DNA of 64,000 bases, from NCBI GenBank assembly GCA_016743945.1, contig JADGFI010000005.1, positions 62,001 through 126,000 on the forward strand. Direction: 5' to 3'. This document shows, in pieces, positions 26,441 to 35,083 of this stretch (position 1 is its first letter; the number at the start of each line of letters is the position of its first letter). Origin of the DNA: Desulfobacteraceae bacterium (lineage in GTDB: Bacteria; Desulfobacterota; Desulfobacteria; Desulfobacterales; Desulfobacteraceae). The notes under the pieces were generated by a model that was not told the DNA's origin, searched no databases, and saw nothing but the letters and a program-made list of their open reading frames with translations. The position numbers and the translations under genes are program-made.

Positions 26441-26465
26441 ATAAAAGTTAGGGAGATTTCCTAAC
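26441..26465 (-). terminator. Rho-independent terminator after the 26583-27509 gene
   Basis: Reading the minus strand, a stem GTTAGG/CCTAAC closes a seven-base loop and is followed at once by TTTTAT. It lies about 120 bases past the stop of the unknown gene and ahead of phnG, so it would separate the two transcripts. Confidence 0.55.
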
Positions 26466-26582
26466 GGAGGGCTAATAATTTTTTGCAGATGGCCAAACCT
26501 TTTCCCGGTGGTTTTGGCCAGGCTGCTTCATGTCAACTGTTTTCAGGATATCGATCGGAAGCGGTGCCAATTCAACCGGGTG

Positions 26583-27509
26583 TCAGGGCAACTCTATTTT
26601 GTATAGGACAGCGGAAAATTTTTCAACGGTTCTTTTAAATTCAATGTCAAATCCATGATTTTCCGCGTTGGTAAAATTTTTAAAATCAAGAAGGTCAAGG
26701 TCTTTTACCAAGCTCAGCAGGTTCAGCAGATAGCTTTCTGAAATGGATTTACAGGCCAAGGTTCTGGCCTCTGTGTTTGCCGTGGCCTCATCTGTCTTGG
26801 GCAATGCGCTGGAAAAGCCCTTTGGATCCTCCTTGAAGCGAAGGAGTAATACTTCGTATAGGAGCAAAAACAGGGCATCCACCCGATTCGTCTTGATCAG
26901 GGTTGGGTTATGGAAAAAAGAATGGTTTTTATCTACGCTTACTGCCTTACCAACAAATGCGATTCTTTCAAACCAGGCCAGGGTATAGGCCATATAATCT
27001 TTGTATTGCCATTTGTATTTTTCCCAGGCATGGGCCCGGACAATTTTTGTCAGTTCCATGATACAGATATCCTGGGTTTCATAGTCAAAGTTTCCCAAAA
27101 AAGCGCCTGACTGAAAAATGTCCACACCCGGCCTGTGGGCATGTTCTGAAATCTCTGCACAGAGGAACCGGTTTTCTTTGCCGGGTCGCAGGATGAGGAT
27201 TTTATAGGAGGGTTTTTCTTTGTCAATGCGGATTAGCTCCTGGACGGAATCCGGCGGAAGAATCAGGTTGGCAACGGACGGGGGTAAAAAGGCGGCCAAA
27301 AGACCGGGGCTTAAATCCACCCGTTCCAAAGCAGATTTGAATATGGAGATATCTTTTTCTTCGAGGGGGCGGATCGGCGTTAGCCGTCCCTTTTCCAGAA
27401 CCGGTAAAAACAATTCCATAATATTTTCAAGGCCAGCCTGCCAACGGGCACTTCTCGGGTCTTTTTTTTCATCAATCCATTGACTTGTTTTTGCCTGCAT
27501 TTGATCCAT
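26583..27509 (-). CDS. Unrecognised cytoplasmic protein upstream of the phosphonate genes
   Basis: A 308-residue protein of unknown family. Start at 27509 is preferred: AGAGGGAG lies about ten bases upstream, whereas the longer frame from 27575 has none. It has no signal peptide or membrane segment, a helical, charged composition, a proline-rich turn near residue 85 (FLPPSVANLILPPDS), a segment KWQYKDYMAYTLAWFERIAF near 190 and only two cysteines. A terminator-like hairpin separates it from phnG, so co-transcription with the phn genes is unlikely. I do not assign a function. Confidence 0.65.
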   Translation of the reverse strand: MDQMQAKTSQWIDEKKDPRSARWQAGLENIMELFLPVLEKGRLTPIRPLEEKDISIFKSALERVDLSPGLLAAFLPPSVANLILPPDSVQELIRIDKEKPSYKILILRPGKENRFLCAEISEHAHRPGVDIFQSGAFLGNFDYETQDICIMELTKIVRAHAWEKYKWQYKDYMAYTLAWFERIAFVGKAVSVDKNHSFFHNPTLIKTNRVDALFLLLYEVLLLRFKEDPKGFSSALPKTDEATANTEARTLACKSISESYLLNLLSLVKDLDLLDFKNFTNAENHGFDIEFKRTVEKFSAVLYKIELP

Positions 27510-27693
27510 TAACCTAACTCCCTCTTTAAATTTCAACAGAATACCCCCCGGGAAGGGAAAGTTTGACTTTTCCATTGTCCCGGAAACCCGGTAATATCCT
27601 TATCAATAGAAGACACAAAAGGCAAGCATTCAAAGGGATACCCCCCAGGAAAACACCGGCAATTAAAACCACCAGAGTCAGGTGTGAAATTTA

Positions 27694-28371
27694 TTATTTT
27701 TTTCTGTTCTTGGCAAAATCTCTGTGGGAAAAATGGAACAGGTCATGGGCGATCTGCCGCAGTTTTGGTGAGCAGTCGGCCTTTCTAAATTCCCTGTCAG
27801 CGGCAAATTCCCGCCAGAAAGGCGGCAGATTGTTCATTCTTGTGACCATTCCCCCCTCCTTGTCTTCGGTTACATAGAGAACGGTTTTAATCCCGGAATT
27901 GATGATCCGGGTCAGGCACATGGGACAGGGCTCCATTGAAGAAACCAGGACCAGGTTCTTACATTCTCTTGGATTCTCTCCTGTTTTGGACCTGGTTGAC
28001 TTTTTCATCCTCTCTTCATACCGGTTGAGCAGGTCCATTTCTCCGTGGAGGTCACTGCGAAAATAGGTGGCATATTGTCGATTCCGGCCATATTCGATGA
28101 CCTTTCCCGTGGTGCTGTCCACGAGACACGCCCCGATACCGCCGGACCCTTCTTTGAGGGATTCCAGGCCGGATTTTATCACCGTAAGTCCGTAGGAATC
28201 GTCTTTGTAATCGTCATTGATCCTATAGTCAAAAATTCTTTTTTCAAGGGGGGCAAGTCTGGCCAATCTTAGTTGTTTGTTCCGGGTTTCCTGGATTTCA
28301 TCGCTGTTTGCCAGGGGGGTGCAGACAAAAAAGAGAATTACCAGAAGTGCAGAAAGGTTTTTTTTGATCAT
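27694..28371 (-). CDS. Exported cytidine-deaminase-fold protein
   Basis: A 225-residue protein with the zinc-deaminase signature: HGE at 109-111 (zinc histidine and proton-shuttle glutamate) and PCPMC, giving Cys149 and Cys152. This is the spacing of the guanine/cytosine/tRNA-adenosine deaminase superfamily. Unusually it carries a signal peptide (MIKK, hydrophobic core LSALLVILFFVC, then TPLANS), so it should be periplasmic, where ordinary nucleotide deaminases do not act. It is the last gene of the TonB/ABC run; its start overlaps the methyltransferase stop and is preceded by GGGAGG. The substrate is unknown; deamination of an imported ligand is one idea. Confidence 0.75.
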   Translation of the reverse strand: MIKKNLSALLVILFFVCTPLANSDEIQETRNKQLRLARLAPLEKRIFDYRINDDYKDDSYGLTVIKSGLESLKEGSGGIGACLVDSTTGKVIEYGRNRQYATYFRSDLHGEMDLLNRYEERMKKSTRSKTGENPRECKNLVLVSSMEPCPMCLTRIINSGIKTVLYVTEDKEGGMVTRMNNLPPFWREFAADREFRKADCSPKLRQIAHDLFHFSHRDFAKNRKK

Positions 28372-29216
28372 CGTACCTCCCAGTATACCAGGGCAGACCG
28401 GTTGCCGGCGGGCCAGACAACTCGATCTCCCTTACGGGTGAGATTTTCTTTGAGCAAATCTATAAGAAAGGCGTCGTGTTCTGTATTGCCCCCAAGGGCC
28501 AGACGGTTTTTCAGTTCATCCAGGGCGGCTTCAAAACTGTCATTGTTCCAGCCGGGCCATGATCTGTCTGCTTCCATGATCACATCGGGATAGATGTCCA
28601 TTGCCAGCAAAATATTATAGGCAACCTGGAAATTAGGGCTGTCATAGGGCTGTCCAAACACCCTGGTGGCAGCCTTTGCCATAATGGAATCGGCAAAGGG
28701 GACCCGCAGCACCATGATGCAGGCTTTGGTGGCAGTGGCCGTCATTTTATTCACAAAGCGTTCAAATCCTTTTACCTCGTACATGGAATGGGAGGCCAGG
28801 ACATAATCATGGGGGGCAATGGCGGCTTCGGGCCAGGTGCCGGTGATAATGTCAATATTGGTGATCTTTTCGTCTTTAATTTTCTCCCTTAACACCTGCT
28901 GCATGGCTGGTGAGGGATCAAGAGCCGTGACCTTTGCGGTGTGGGAAGAGGCCAGGAGGGACCATTTGCCCGTGCCGGCGCCTATATCCAGGAGGGTTGA
29001 ACCGGGGTTTTCTTGTAATTTGCTAATGAGAAAATCCCTGGAGGAATCCGGCTTGGACCAGCGGTCCTCCACCATCTTGTCATATCGTCTGGCCTTATTT
29101 TTCCAGAAATCGTCTGGTTTGCCTTTTGTCGGTTTTTGCTTTTTTTGGGAAAAGGCCTGGGATTGAATTTCTGAAAGCTGTTTCCATAGGGTCTGCCAAT
29201 GTGTCAGTCTTTCCAT
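28368..29216 (-). CDS. SAM-dependent class I methyltransferase
   Basis: A 282-residue cytoplasmic methyltransferase. The SAM-binding motif LLDIGAGTGKWSLL is near residue 75, followed by VTALDPSPAM (acidic loop) and IITGTWPEA. A charged N-terminal region of about 50 residues precedes the fold. It overlaps the ABC ATPase gene by 13 bases and the deaminase-like gene by four, so it is firmly part of the uptake operon. The substrate cannot be read; modification of the imported ligand is a possibility suggested only by position. Confidence 0.8.
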   Translation of the reverse strand: MERLTHWQTLWKQLSEIQSQAFSQKKQKPTKGKPDDFWKNKARRYDKMVEDRWSKPDSSRDFLISKLQENPGSTLLDIGAGTGKWSLLASSHTAKVTALDPSPAMQQVLREKIKDEKITNIDIITGTWPEAAIAPHDYVLASHSMYEVKGFERFVNKMTATATKACIMVLRVPFADSIMAKAATRVFGQPYDSPNFQVAYNILLAMDIYPDVIMEADRSWPGWNNDSFEAALDELKNRLALGGNTEHDAFLIDLLKENLTRKGDRVVWPAGNRSALVYWEVR

Positions 29217-30037
29217 TCGTTGTCCTTTTTTGTTTCGCCCCGGGGCGTGGTTTTTTTTAAAAGGGGAACACAGATTTTCCGGTTGACGCCATTACCGACC
29301 CTGATAATGCGTATGGGGGTGCCATAGGTGTCCTCCAGAAGCGTTTGGGTCAACACCTGGTCTGGAGCGCCTACCCCCTTCAATGATTTGTTTTTGAGAA
29401 TTCCCACCTTGTGGGCTGATAGAAAGGCGTGGTCGGGAAAATGGGAGGCCATGATAATGGTCATGCCCTCCTTTGACAGGCTGTCCACCACCTCCAGAAT
29501 TTTGATCTGGTTGCCAAGATCCAGGTGGGAGGTGGGTTCGTCCAACAGCAGCACCCTGGGTGATTGGGTCAGGGCCCTTGCAATGAGCACCATCTGCCAT
29601 TCTCCCCCTGACAGTCGATTACAGGGCCTTTGGGCCAGATGGGCAATGCCCAGCTTTTCCATGGCCTTTATAGCATGGTGCTGGTCGGTTTTAGAGGGGG
29701 ATGAGACCACACTGATCCGGGAGGCCCGCCCCATGACCACGATATCTGCCACCTTAAAGGGGAAGGCGGATACAAGGCTCTGGGGGACGAATCCCAGCCG
29801 TTTGGCAATTTTCCCAGCCGGTAATTGGCCCAGATTTTCAGTGTCCAGAAAAACCGATCCGGTGAGGGGGGGCAGCAATTGTGCAATACACTTGAGCAGA
29901 GTGGATTTTCCCGACCCATTGGGCCCGAGAAGGCAGAAAACCTCTCCTTGATCCAGATTAAAGCTGACATGTGAAAAAACCGGGTCTTCCTTTGTAAACC
30001 TGAAGGAAAGATTTTCAATTTTGATGGAACCGGCCAT
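29204..30037 (-). CDS. Iron-complex/corrinoid-type ABC ATPase (FecE/BtuD-like)
   Basis: A 277-residue ATP-binding subunit with Walker A GPNGSGKST near residue 36, the Q-loop VPQSL, signature LSGGEWQ, Walker B VLLLDEPTSHLDLG and the switch histidine in MASHFPDH. The tail after the ATPase core is basic. It follows the permease by a few bases and completes the importer encoded between 29204 and 32186. It is the second ABC system of this class in the window and is clearly distinct in sequence from that at 7793. Confidence 0.9.
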   Translation of the reverse strand: MAGSIKIENLSFRFTKEDPVFSHVSFNLDQGEVFCLLGPNGSGKSTLLKCIAQLLPPLTGSVFLDTENLGQLPAGKIAKRLGFVPQSLVSAFPFKVADIVVMGRASRISVVSSPSKTDQHHAIKAMEKLGIAHLAQRPCNRLSGGEWQMVLIARALTQSPRVLLLDEPTSHLDLGNQIKILEVVDSLSKEGMTIIMASHFPDHAFLSAHKVGILKNKSLKGVGAPDQVLTQTLLEDTYGTPIRIIRVGNGVNRKICVPLLKKTTPRGETKKDNEWKD

Positions 30038-30040
30038 CGG

Positions 30041-31012
30041 TCATCCAGACCTTTGGGTTTTTCTGAGCAAAAGGGCAAACACAGGGGCTCCGAAAATGGC
30101 GGTTAAAATACCAATGGGAATTTCTGTAACAAGGGCCGTCCTTGCAATGGTGTCAACGGTTACAAGATAGGCGGCGCCGATGAGCATGGAGATGGGCAGC
30201 AGATATTTGTGGTCGGGTCCGACAATGAGGCGCCCGATATGGGGAATCATGATACCGATCCAGCCGATGATCCCGCTGATGCACACCGCTGATGCCGTGG
30301 CAACGGTGGCGGAGACGATGATCAGGGTTTTCAGTCTTTCCGTGTTGACCCCAAGGGATTTTGCATCCTCTTCTCCCATGGCCAGCAGGTTGATCTGCCA
30401 CCGAACCATGAGCAGGGCTACGATGCATCCTGCGAAAATTGGAGCGGTAATCAAAAGGTCCCTGGCTGATACGTGGTTTAAGGATCCCAGGAGCCAGAAA
30501 ACAATGGCCGGCATTTTGTTCATGGGATCGGCAATATATTTTAAAAAAGAGGTCAGGGCGGAAAAGAGGGACCCCACCACAATACCGGAAAGCACCAGCA
30601 TGAGAATGGGGGTGGTTTTGTATACCCGGGACAGAGCGTAGGTCATGCCCACCGAGGCAAGGCCGAATAAAAAGGAGATAAGATGGATAATCAAAAGATT
30701 ATCAAACAACAAAATGGCAAGGCCTGCACCGAATCCGGCGCCGGATGCCACCCCGAGGATGTGGGGACTGACCAAAGGATTCTGGAATACCCCCTGAAAA
30801 GAGGCCCCGGAAATGGAAAGGGCGGCTCCCACGAGAACCCCTGCCATAATCCGGGGCAGTCTCACATCCATGACCACGGAATAGGCGGTGACCGACCAGT
30901 CCTGGTCCAAAGGCAGGATGGCGGATCCCAATATTTTTAATACCGTGGTAAAGGGGATATCGACCCGGCCAAATCCCAGGGAACCAAGCACCGCCAGAAC
31001 CAACAGGATCAC
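30041..31012 (-). CDS. FecCD/BtuC-type ABC permease (start uncertain)
   Basis: A membrane subunit of at least 323 residues with FecCD landmarks ASFQGVFQNPLVSPHILG and GIMIPHIGRLIVGPDH. The first usual start codon is GTG at 31012, but this cuts into the first membrane segment (ITLFVILLVLAVLG), which is normally complete and preceded by a short polar tail. The same frame stays open back to about 31096, overlapping the binding-protein gene, without ATG, GTG or TTG; ATA at 31084 is the only candidate near a purine-rich site. Either a non-standard start is used or there is a small sequence error. Confidence 0.85.
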   Translation of the reverse strand: MILLVLAVLGSLGFGRVDIPFTTVLKILGSAILPLDQDWSVTAYSVVMDVRLPRIMAGVLVGAALSISGASFQGVFQNPLVSPHILGVASGAGFGAGLAILLFDNLLIIHLISFLFGLASVGMTYALSRVYKTTPILMLVLSGIVVGSLFSALTSFLKYIADPMNKMPAIVFWLLGSLNHVSARDLLITAPIFAGCIVALLMVRWQINLLAMGEEDAKSLGVNTERLKTLIIVSATVATASAVCISGIIGWIGIMIPHIGRLIVGPDHKYLLPISMLIGAAYLVTVDTIARTALVTEIPIGILTAIFGAPVFALLLRKTQRSG

Positions 31013-31073
31013 AAAGAGGGTAATCCAGGTTTCCGGTCCCAGGGGGAAGATTTTTTTGACAGGTTTTCGGCGG

Positions 31074-32186
31074 TTATCCTCTATTTTTAATCCCCTTCAT
31101 CATCTTAAATTCATAGGCTCCCGTTAAAATATCACGAACCTGTTGATCGTTCAGATCAAATCGGAAGATCTTGCTGTAAAATTCTTTGACAAGATCGGGG
31201 ACACAGATATCTTCAAACCTTTCAGGGTAGGCGATGCTGGCAAGCCACAGGGGGAAAATAACCGCCGACTCCATGGTGGGCCGGTTAAAAATAAAGACCC
31301 CGGCGGGCTGGGCATAAATCTGATGGTTCTGAACCGCCTGGATATGACGCCATTGGGGATCATTGATGAAATCGTCGGGTTTTCCGTAATTGATCACCAG
31401 AATGTCAGGGTTCCATTCCAGCACCTGTTCCATGGAGATTTCTCCCAGACCCGCATGGAGCCCGCTCCGTTTGCCAATGGTGACGACACTCTCGGCGGCA
31501 TTCAGACATCCGGCAAGTTGGATGCGTTCCTGCATAAAGGTGTCTCCCCCCAGGGTCACCAGATGGCTGGGGCTGTAACCCTGGAATACTCGTTTACGCT
31601 GGGAAACAGGGATATCCTTTGTCCTTTCGGTCACCATGGTGATGATCCGCTCCAGGAAGGCAACATAGTTTTCGGCCCGGTCCGGGGTGTTGAAAACATA
31701 TCCGTAAAACCGGATTTCTCGTTTCATATCCGCAATCCCATCCCCCATGCTGTCTTCCAGGAAGGCCAAGGGAATGCGGGTCTTATCAAGGACGATCCGG
31801 CCATCCAGGTCCCCGGCAATGGCAATGTCCGGGTTTGACTGGATCAGTTCTTCAACATTTATGCTGCCCGAGGTGGTCCGGGGGCCGGGCAGATCTTTGA
31901 TATTTGGGTACATTTCCCGGACCAGTTTTGACATTTTAAGCGTGTTGGTCACGGCGCAAAGTTTGTCCTGGACCCCCAGTATAAAGGCCACCTGGCCCGT
32001 GGGGCCTCCCAGCAGAGCAATGCTGCGTATGGGGTCTGCCACGGCAAAGGTGCGGCCCTTCATGTCGGTAATGGTGCGGGATTCTTCCCCAATGGGTTGA
32101 TCTTTTTTTTCCTGGGTATACTGCCTGGCGAGCAAGAGTATAAAAAGTATGGCAACAAGCAGCCATATAAATTTGGTTTTTGTCAT
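31074..32186 (-). CDS. Membrane-anchored substrate-binding protein of the FecB/BtuF class
   Basis: A 370-residue class III binding protein. The N-terminal hydrophobic segment (FIWLLVAILFILLLA) has no lipobox cysteine or good cleavage site and may anchor the protein to the membrane. The family's opening strand TITDMKGRTFAVADPIRSIALLG and later IQSNPDIAIAGDLD and WNPDILVINYG are visible. The gene lies 20 bases after the TPR gene and just before the permease, linking the TonB machinery to this importer in one run. Ligand class: iron complex or corrinoid. Confidence 0.85.
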   Translation of the reverse strand: MTKTKFIWLLVAILFILLLARQYTQEKKDQPIGEESRTITDMKGRTFAVADPIRSIALLGGPTGQVAFILGVQDKLCAVTNTLKMSKLVREMYPNIKDLPGPRTTSGSINVEELIQSNPDIAIAGDLDGRIVLDKTRIPLAFLEDSMGDGIADMKREIRFYGYVFNTPDRAENYVAFLERIITMVTERTKDIPVSQRKRVFQGYSPSHLVTLGGDTFMQERIQLAGCLNAAESVVTIGKRSGLHAGLGEISMEQVLEWNPDILVINYGKPDDFINDPQWRHIQAVQNHQIYAQPAGVFIFNRPTMESAVIFPLWLASIAYPERFEDICVPDLVKEFYSKIFRFDLNDQQVRDILTGAYEFKMMKGIKNRG

Positions 32187-32206
32187 ATTATCCAGGTTCT
32201 CTTAGA

Positions 32207-33448
32207 TTAAATGTCATTGGCCCCTACAATCACCAGGGGCGGGTCATAAAGTCCCGGCAACGCCTGGCGCACATTTGTTTCATCTAAATAAAACTGTAAA
32301 CAGTCTACAAGGCTGTTACCAAGCTGCTCTTGACCGGGCAGAATCGAAAGTTTTTTAAAAATATCCCGGGCTTGCGCCCAGTTGCAGTCAAGCCAATGTA
32401 TCTGCCCGGCCAGGAGTAGGGCCTGGGACCGAAGAGCATCTTTTTTTTGCCGTTTTTCCTGCAAACTTTTTTTTTTGCCATCCATCTCTAAAAAGAGATG
32501 CTCTTGTTTTTGTACCTTTAAAAGTGACTCCACAGCTTCCCTGTTCCTGCCAAGGGAAAATAAAATCCGGCCTCGAAGATAGCTTGTCTCCATGTTTCCT
32601 GGGTGCTTTGTCGCCAGGATTTCCAGAGCTTGCTGATATTGGCCGGACAAAAATAGATTTTTTGCACAATGATAGACGCTGTTTCCCTCCTCAAGTCTGG
32701 CGACCTCATTCCAGGCAGATAGTATTTTGTAAAGGCGTTCAAGCATCCTGCCCGGTTCCCGTTTTTCCTGCAAAATATTTTTTATTTCAAGTGCGGCCGC
32801 AGCCCGGTCATAATCCATGCGGTTAATGGCAATCCGGCCAAGCAGATCCCAGTTTCCGGCACCTGCCGGGTGAAGGCGGATGAGTTTTCTGGCGGTTGCC
32901 TCACACGCAGCCCATCGCTCAAGGGCAATCTGGCAGTGAACCTGCAACAAAAGATGATGCTTTTTTGCCCTTTGCCCCTGGGTGATCTTCGCAATTGACG
33001 CCAGCGCTTTTTCATAATTTTCCAGACAATACCAGGCAAAAGCGAGGTGATATTGATAGAGGGGGGATTGGTTTTCCCTATCCATGGCGATAAGTTTATC
33101 ATAGGTCTGAACCGCTCCGGTAAAATCTTCGGCCTGCATTTGATAATTACCCAGATTATGCCACAGATTTTTTTTTTCAGGGTAAAGCTGTGTTCCCTTT
33201 TTCAAAAAAGTGATGGCCTGGTCAAACCGGTTCAAACCGCCGCTGGCCTGGGCGGCATAGGCGAGGACGTAGGAGGAGGGCCTAGGTGTGTCAAGCAAAG
33301 AGGACAGGGTGGAAAGACAGTCTTGATATCGCTCATTTTCCAGACGTTCATAGGCCTTTTTAAGCACCTTATATTCCCGGGAGTTTATGGTTTCCCCGGC
33401 AAAAGAGACAACCGGTAAAAACAGCAATATAATAATAAAAAATCGCAT
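32207..33448 (-). CDS. Exported TPR-repeat protein of the TonB operon
   Basis: A 413-residue periplasmic protein with a signal peptide (MRFFIIILLFLPVVSFAGE). I start it at 33448, right at the tonB stop; a longer frame from 33532 overlaps tonB. The rest is a series of helical tetratricopeptide-like repeats, for example YVLAYAAQASGGLNRFDQAI and LWHNLGNYQMQAEDFTGAVQTY. TPR proteins of this kind are often found with TonB2/TtpC/DUF3450 genes and probably scaffold the energising complex; the exact role is unknown. Confidence 0.75.
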   Translation of the reverse strand: MRFFIIILLFLPVVSFAGETINSREYKVLKKAYERLENERYQDCLSTLSSLLDTPRPSSYVLAYAAQASGGLNRFDQAITFLKKGTQLYPEKKNLWHNLGNYQMQAEDFTGAVQTYDKLIAMDRENQSPLYQYHLAFAWYCLENYEKALASIAKITQGQRAKKHHLLLQVHCQIALERWAACEATARKLIRLHPAGAGNWDLLGRIAINRMDYDRAAAALEIKNILQEKREPGRMLERLYKILSAWNEVARLEEGNSVYHCAKNLFLSGQYQQALEILATKHPGNMETSYLRGRILFSLGRNREAVESLLKVQKQEHLFLEMDGKKKSLQEKRQKKDALRSQALLLAGQIHWLDCNWAQARDIFKKLSILPGQEQLGNSLVDCLQFYLDETNVRQALPGLYDPPLVIVGANDI

Positions 33449-33450
33449 AC

Positions 33451-34116
33451 CTAATCCAGGGAAAATGACAGGGGAATATCCACGCGGACAGCAACCTTTT
33501 TCCCCTGGATTTTTGCGGGAATAAAGGTCCATCTTTTAACCGATTTTAACGCAGCCTTTTCAAAATACCCAACAGGATCTGCCTGGATGATCCGGGTATT
33601 TAAAACCTTTCCGCCGGCACTCACCACGCACCGGACAAAAACCTTGCCCTCAATACCCTGGCCCTTGGCCCGGGGCGGATAGATGGGAGGGGTATAATGC
33701 TTAAGTCTTGGCGGGTGGTCAACCGTCGTCATATCATAGATGCCTGCTGTTCCCGGGGTGGTTTTGACAGCCTTTGTTTTAACCGGGGCAGCAAGGGGCA
33801 GGGGCATGGTGGCTGCCATGGTGGGTGTCGCTTCCATTTTTAAGGGATTCATCTGGATAGGAACCGATTCTATCTTTTCTCTTTTGGATATTTTTTTTGG
33901 GGGTGATTTGGAAAACCGGTGAATTTTTTTCGGGATAATCCTTCTGTTCTTTTGTTTTTCCAGGGGGGCAGGCAGGGGAACAAGCTGAACCGGGCTGATG
34001 AGCGTGGGCACAGCAGCTGTTTGTTCTCCGCTCATCAGGGGGGCCACAAGGCAAATCATAAGCGTTATGCAAATGGTTCCCGCAAGGGATCCTGCCAGGC
34101 GCAGCGCAGGGATCAT
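33451..34116 (-). CDS. tonB: TonB energy-transducing protein
   Basis: A 221-residue protein with one N-terminal membrane helix (about residues 5-30), a proline/lysine-rich spacer (LVPLPAPLEKQKNRRIIPKK) and a C-terminal TonB domain: YPPRAKGQGIEGKVFVRCVV, then VGYFEKAALKSVKRWTF. The ATG at 34116 overlaps the exbD stop (ATGA). It would link the ExbBD/TtpC motor to the TonB-dependent receptor at 37379-39376. Confidence 0.9.
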   Translation of the reverse strand: MIPALRLAGSLAGTICITLMICLVAPLMSGEQTAAVPTLISPVQLVPLPAPLEKQKNRRIIPKKIHRFSKSPPKKISKREKIESVPIQMNPLKMEATPTMAATMPLPLAAPVKTKAVKTTPGTAGIYDMTTVDHPPRLKHYTPPIYPPRAKGQGIEGKVFVRCVVSAGGKVLNTRIIQADPVGYFEKAALKSVKRWTFIPAKIQGKKVAVRVDIPLSFSLD

Positions 34117-34520
34117 GGTTCGCCGGCCTTTGCCGCAACACTCAGGTTGGTAACACCCGCAAGGCGACAGGCGTCCAGAACGCTTATGGTTGTGCCTGTG
34201 GAGCAATTTTTATCCGCAACAATCACCACATTTCCCCCGGGCACTTCAGCCAGAAAGCTGTTCATTCTCCCTTTGACGTTATGAATATCAATTTCATGCC
34301 CTTCAATAAAGACCCGGCCAGCACCTGTGATGCCGATAATCATGGAAACTTTTTCCTTGGCAGCAGCAGAAGCGGCCTGGGGCCTGTTCACTTCCACCCC
34401 GGATTCACGGACAAATGAGGTTGCCACAATAAAAAAAATGAGAAGAATAAAAACCATATCAATGAGCGGCGTCATATCAATCTGGGCAATATCCTCTGAA
34501 TATAATTTGCGTCTGCGCAT
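34113..34520 (-). CDS. exbD: ExbD/TolR-family proton-channel subunit
   Basis: A 135-residue protein with one membrane helix near residues 16-38. The proton-carrying aspartate is at 21 in IDMTPLIDMVFILLIFF. The periplasmic domain ends VTNLSVAAKAGEP. It lies 12 bases after exbB and overlaps tonB. Confidence 0.92.
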   Translation of the reverse strand: MRRRKLYSEDIAQIDMTPLIDMVFILLIFFIVATSFVRESGVEVNRPQAASAAAKEKVSMIIGITGAGRVFIEGHEIDIHNVKGRMNSFLAEVPGGNVVIVADKNCSTGTTISVLDACRLAGVTNLSVAAKAGEP

Positions 34521-34531
34521 CCTTAAGTCTC

Positions 34532-35083
34532 CTAATCTGCCAACAGGATTCCTGTTTTCCTTTGGATTTCGCCCTGCCTGCGGACAGCACTTCTTTTGAG
34601 AAAAACCACTGCCAGAATTCCCGGGACGGCAATAAATAAGCCAAACTGGGTGGTTACCATAGCCTCGGAGATACCGCCCGCCAGGGCCTTAGGGTTGGTC
34701 AGCCCAAACCGGGCCACAGACTGGAAGGTCTTTATCATTCCGGTTACAGTGCCGAATAATCCTAAAAAAGGGGCGAGGGCGGCAAGTACCTTGATGGTTG
34801 ATATTTGACGGATGTGCTTTTCTCCTGCCTGTTCCTGCAGGAAGAAAAGCATCCCTCGATCGTGACGGGAACTGCCTGTTTTAAGAGAAACAAAGGTGTT
34901 TTTGATCTGTTCAATCTCATGACCTGTCTTTTTTTGCCAAAGGGGAAGGTGATAAAAAATTTCTAGCCACATCCAGAGACAACACAGAATCAGGGGATAC
35001 ATGGTGATCCCCCCTGTTTTTAAATAGTGTTCAAAAACCATGATAAGATGTTCCATCCCTAGGTTCACGGCATCTATGTTCAC
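34532..35083 (-). CDS. exbB: ExbB/TolQ-family proton-channel subunit
   Basis: A 183-residue protein with three membrane segments. The family signature is clear in APFLGLFGTVTGMIKTFQ near residue 95 and in ISEAMVTTQFGLFIAVPGI near 140. The GTG at 35083 overlaps the ttpC stop (GTGA) and has AAAGG upstream; an internal ATG at 35056 is an alternative. It is the short ExbB partner next to the long TtpC, the arrangement seen in TonB2-type systems. Confidence 0.88.
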   Translation of the reverse strand: MNIDAVNLGMEHLIMVFEHYLKTGGITMYPLILCCLWMWLEIFYHLPLWQKKTGHEIEQIKNTFVSLKTGSSRHDRGMLFFLQEQAGEKHIRQISTIKVLAALAPFLGLFGTVTGMIKTFQSVARFGLTNPKALAGGISEAMVTTQFGLFIAVPGILAVVFLKRSAVRRQGEIQRKTGILLAD

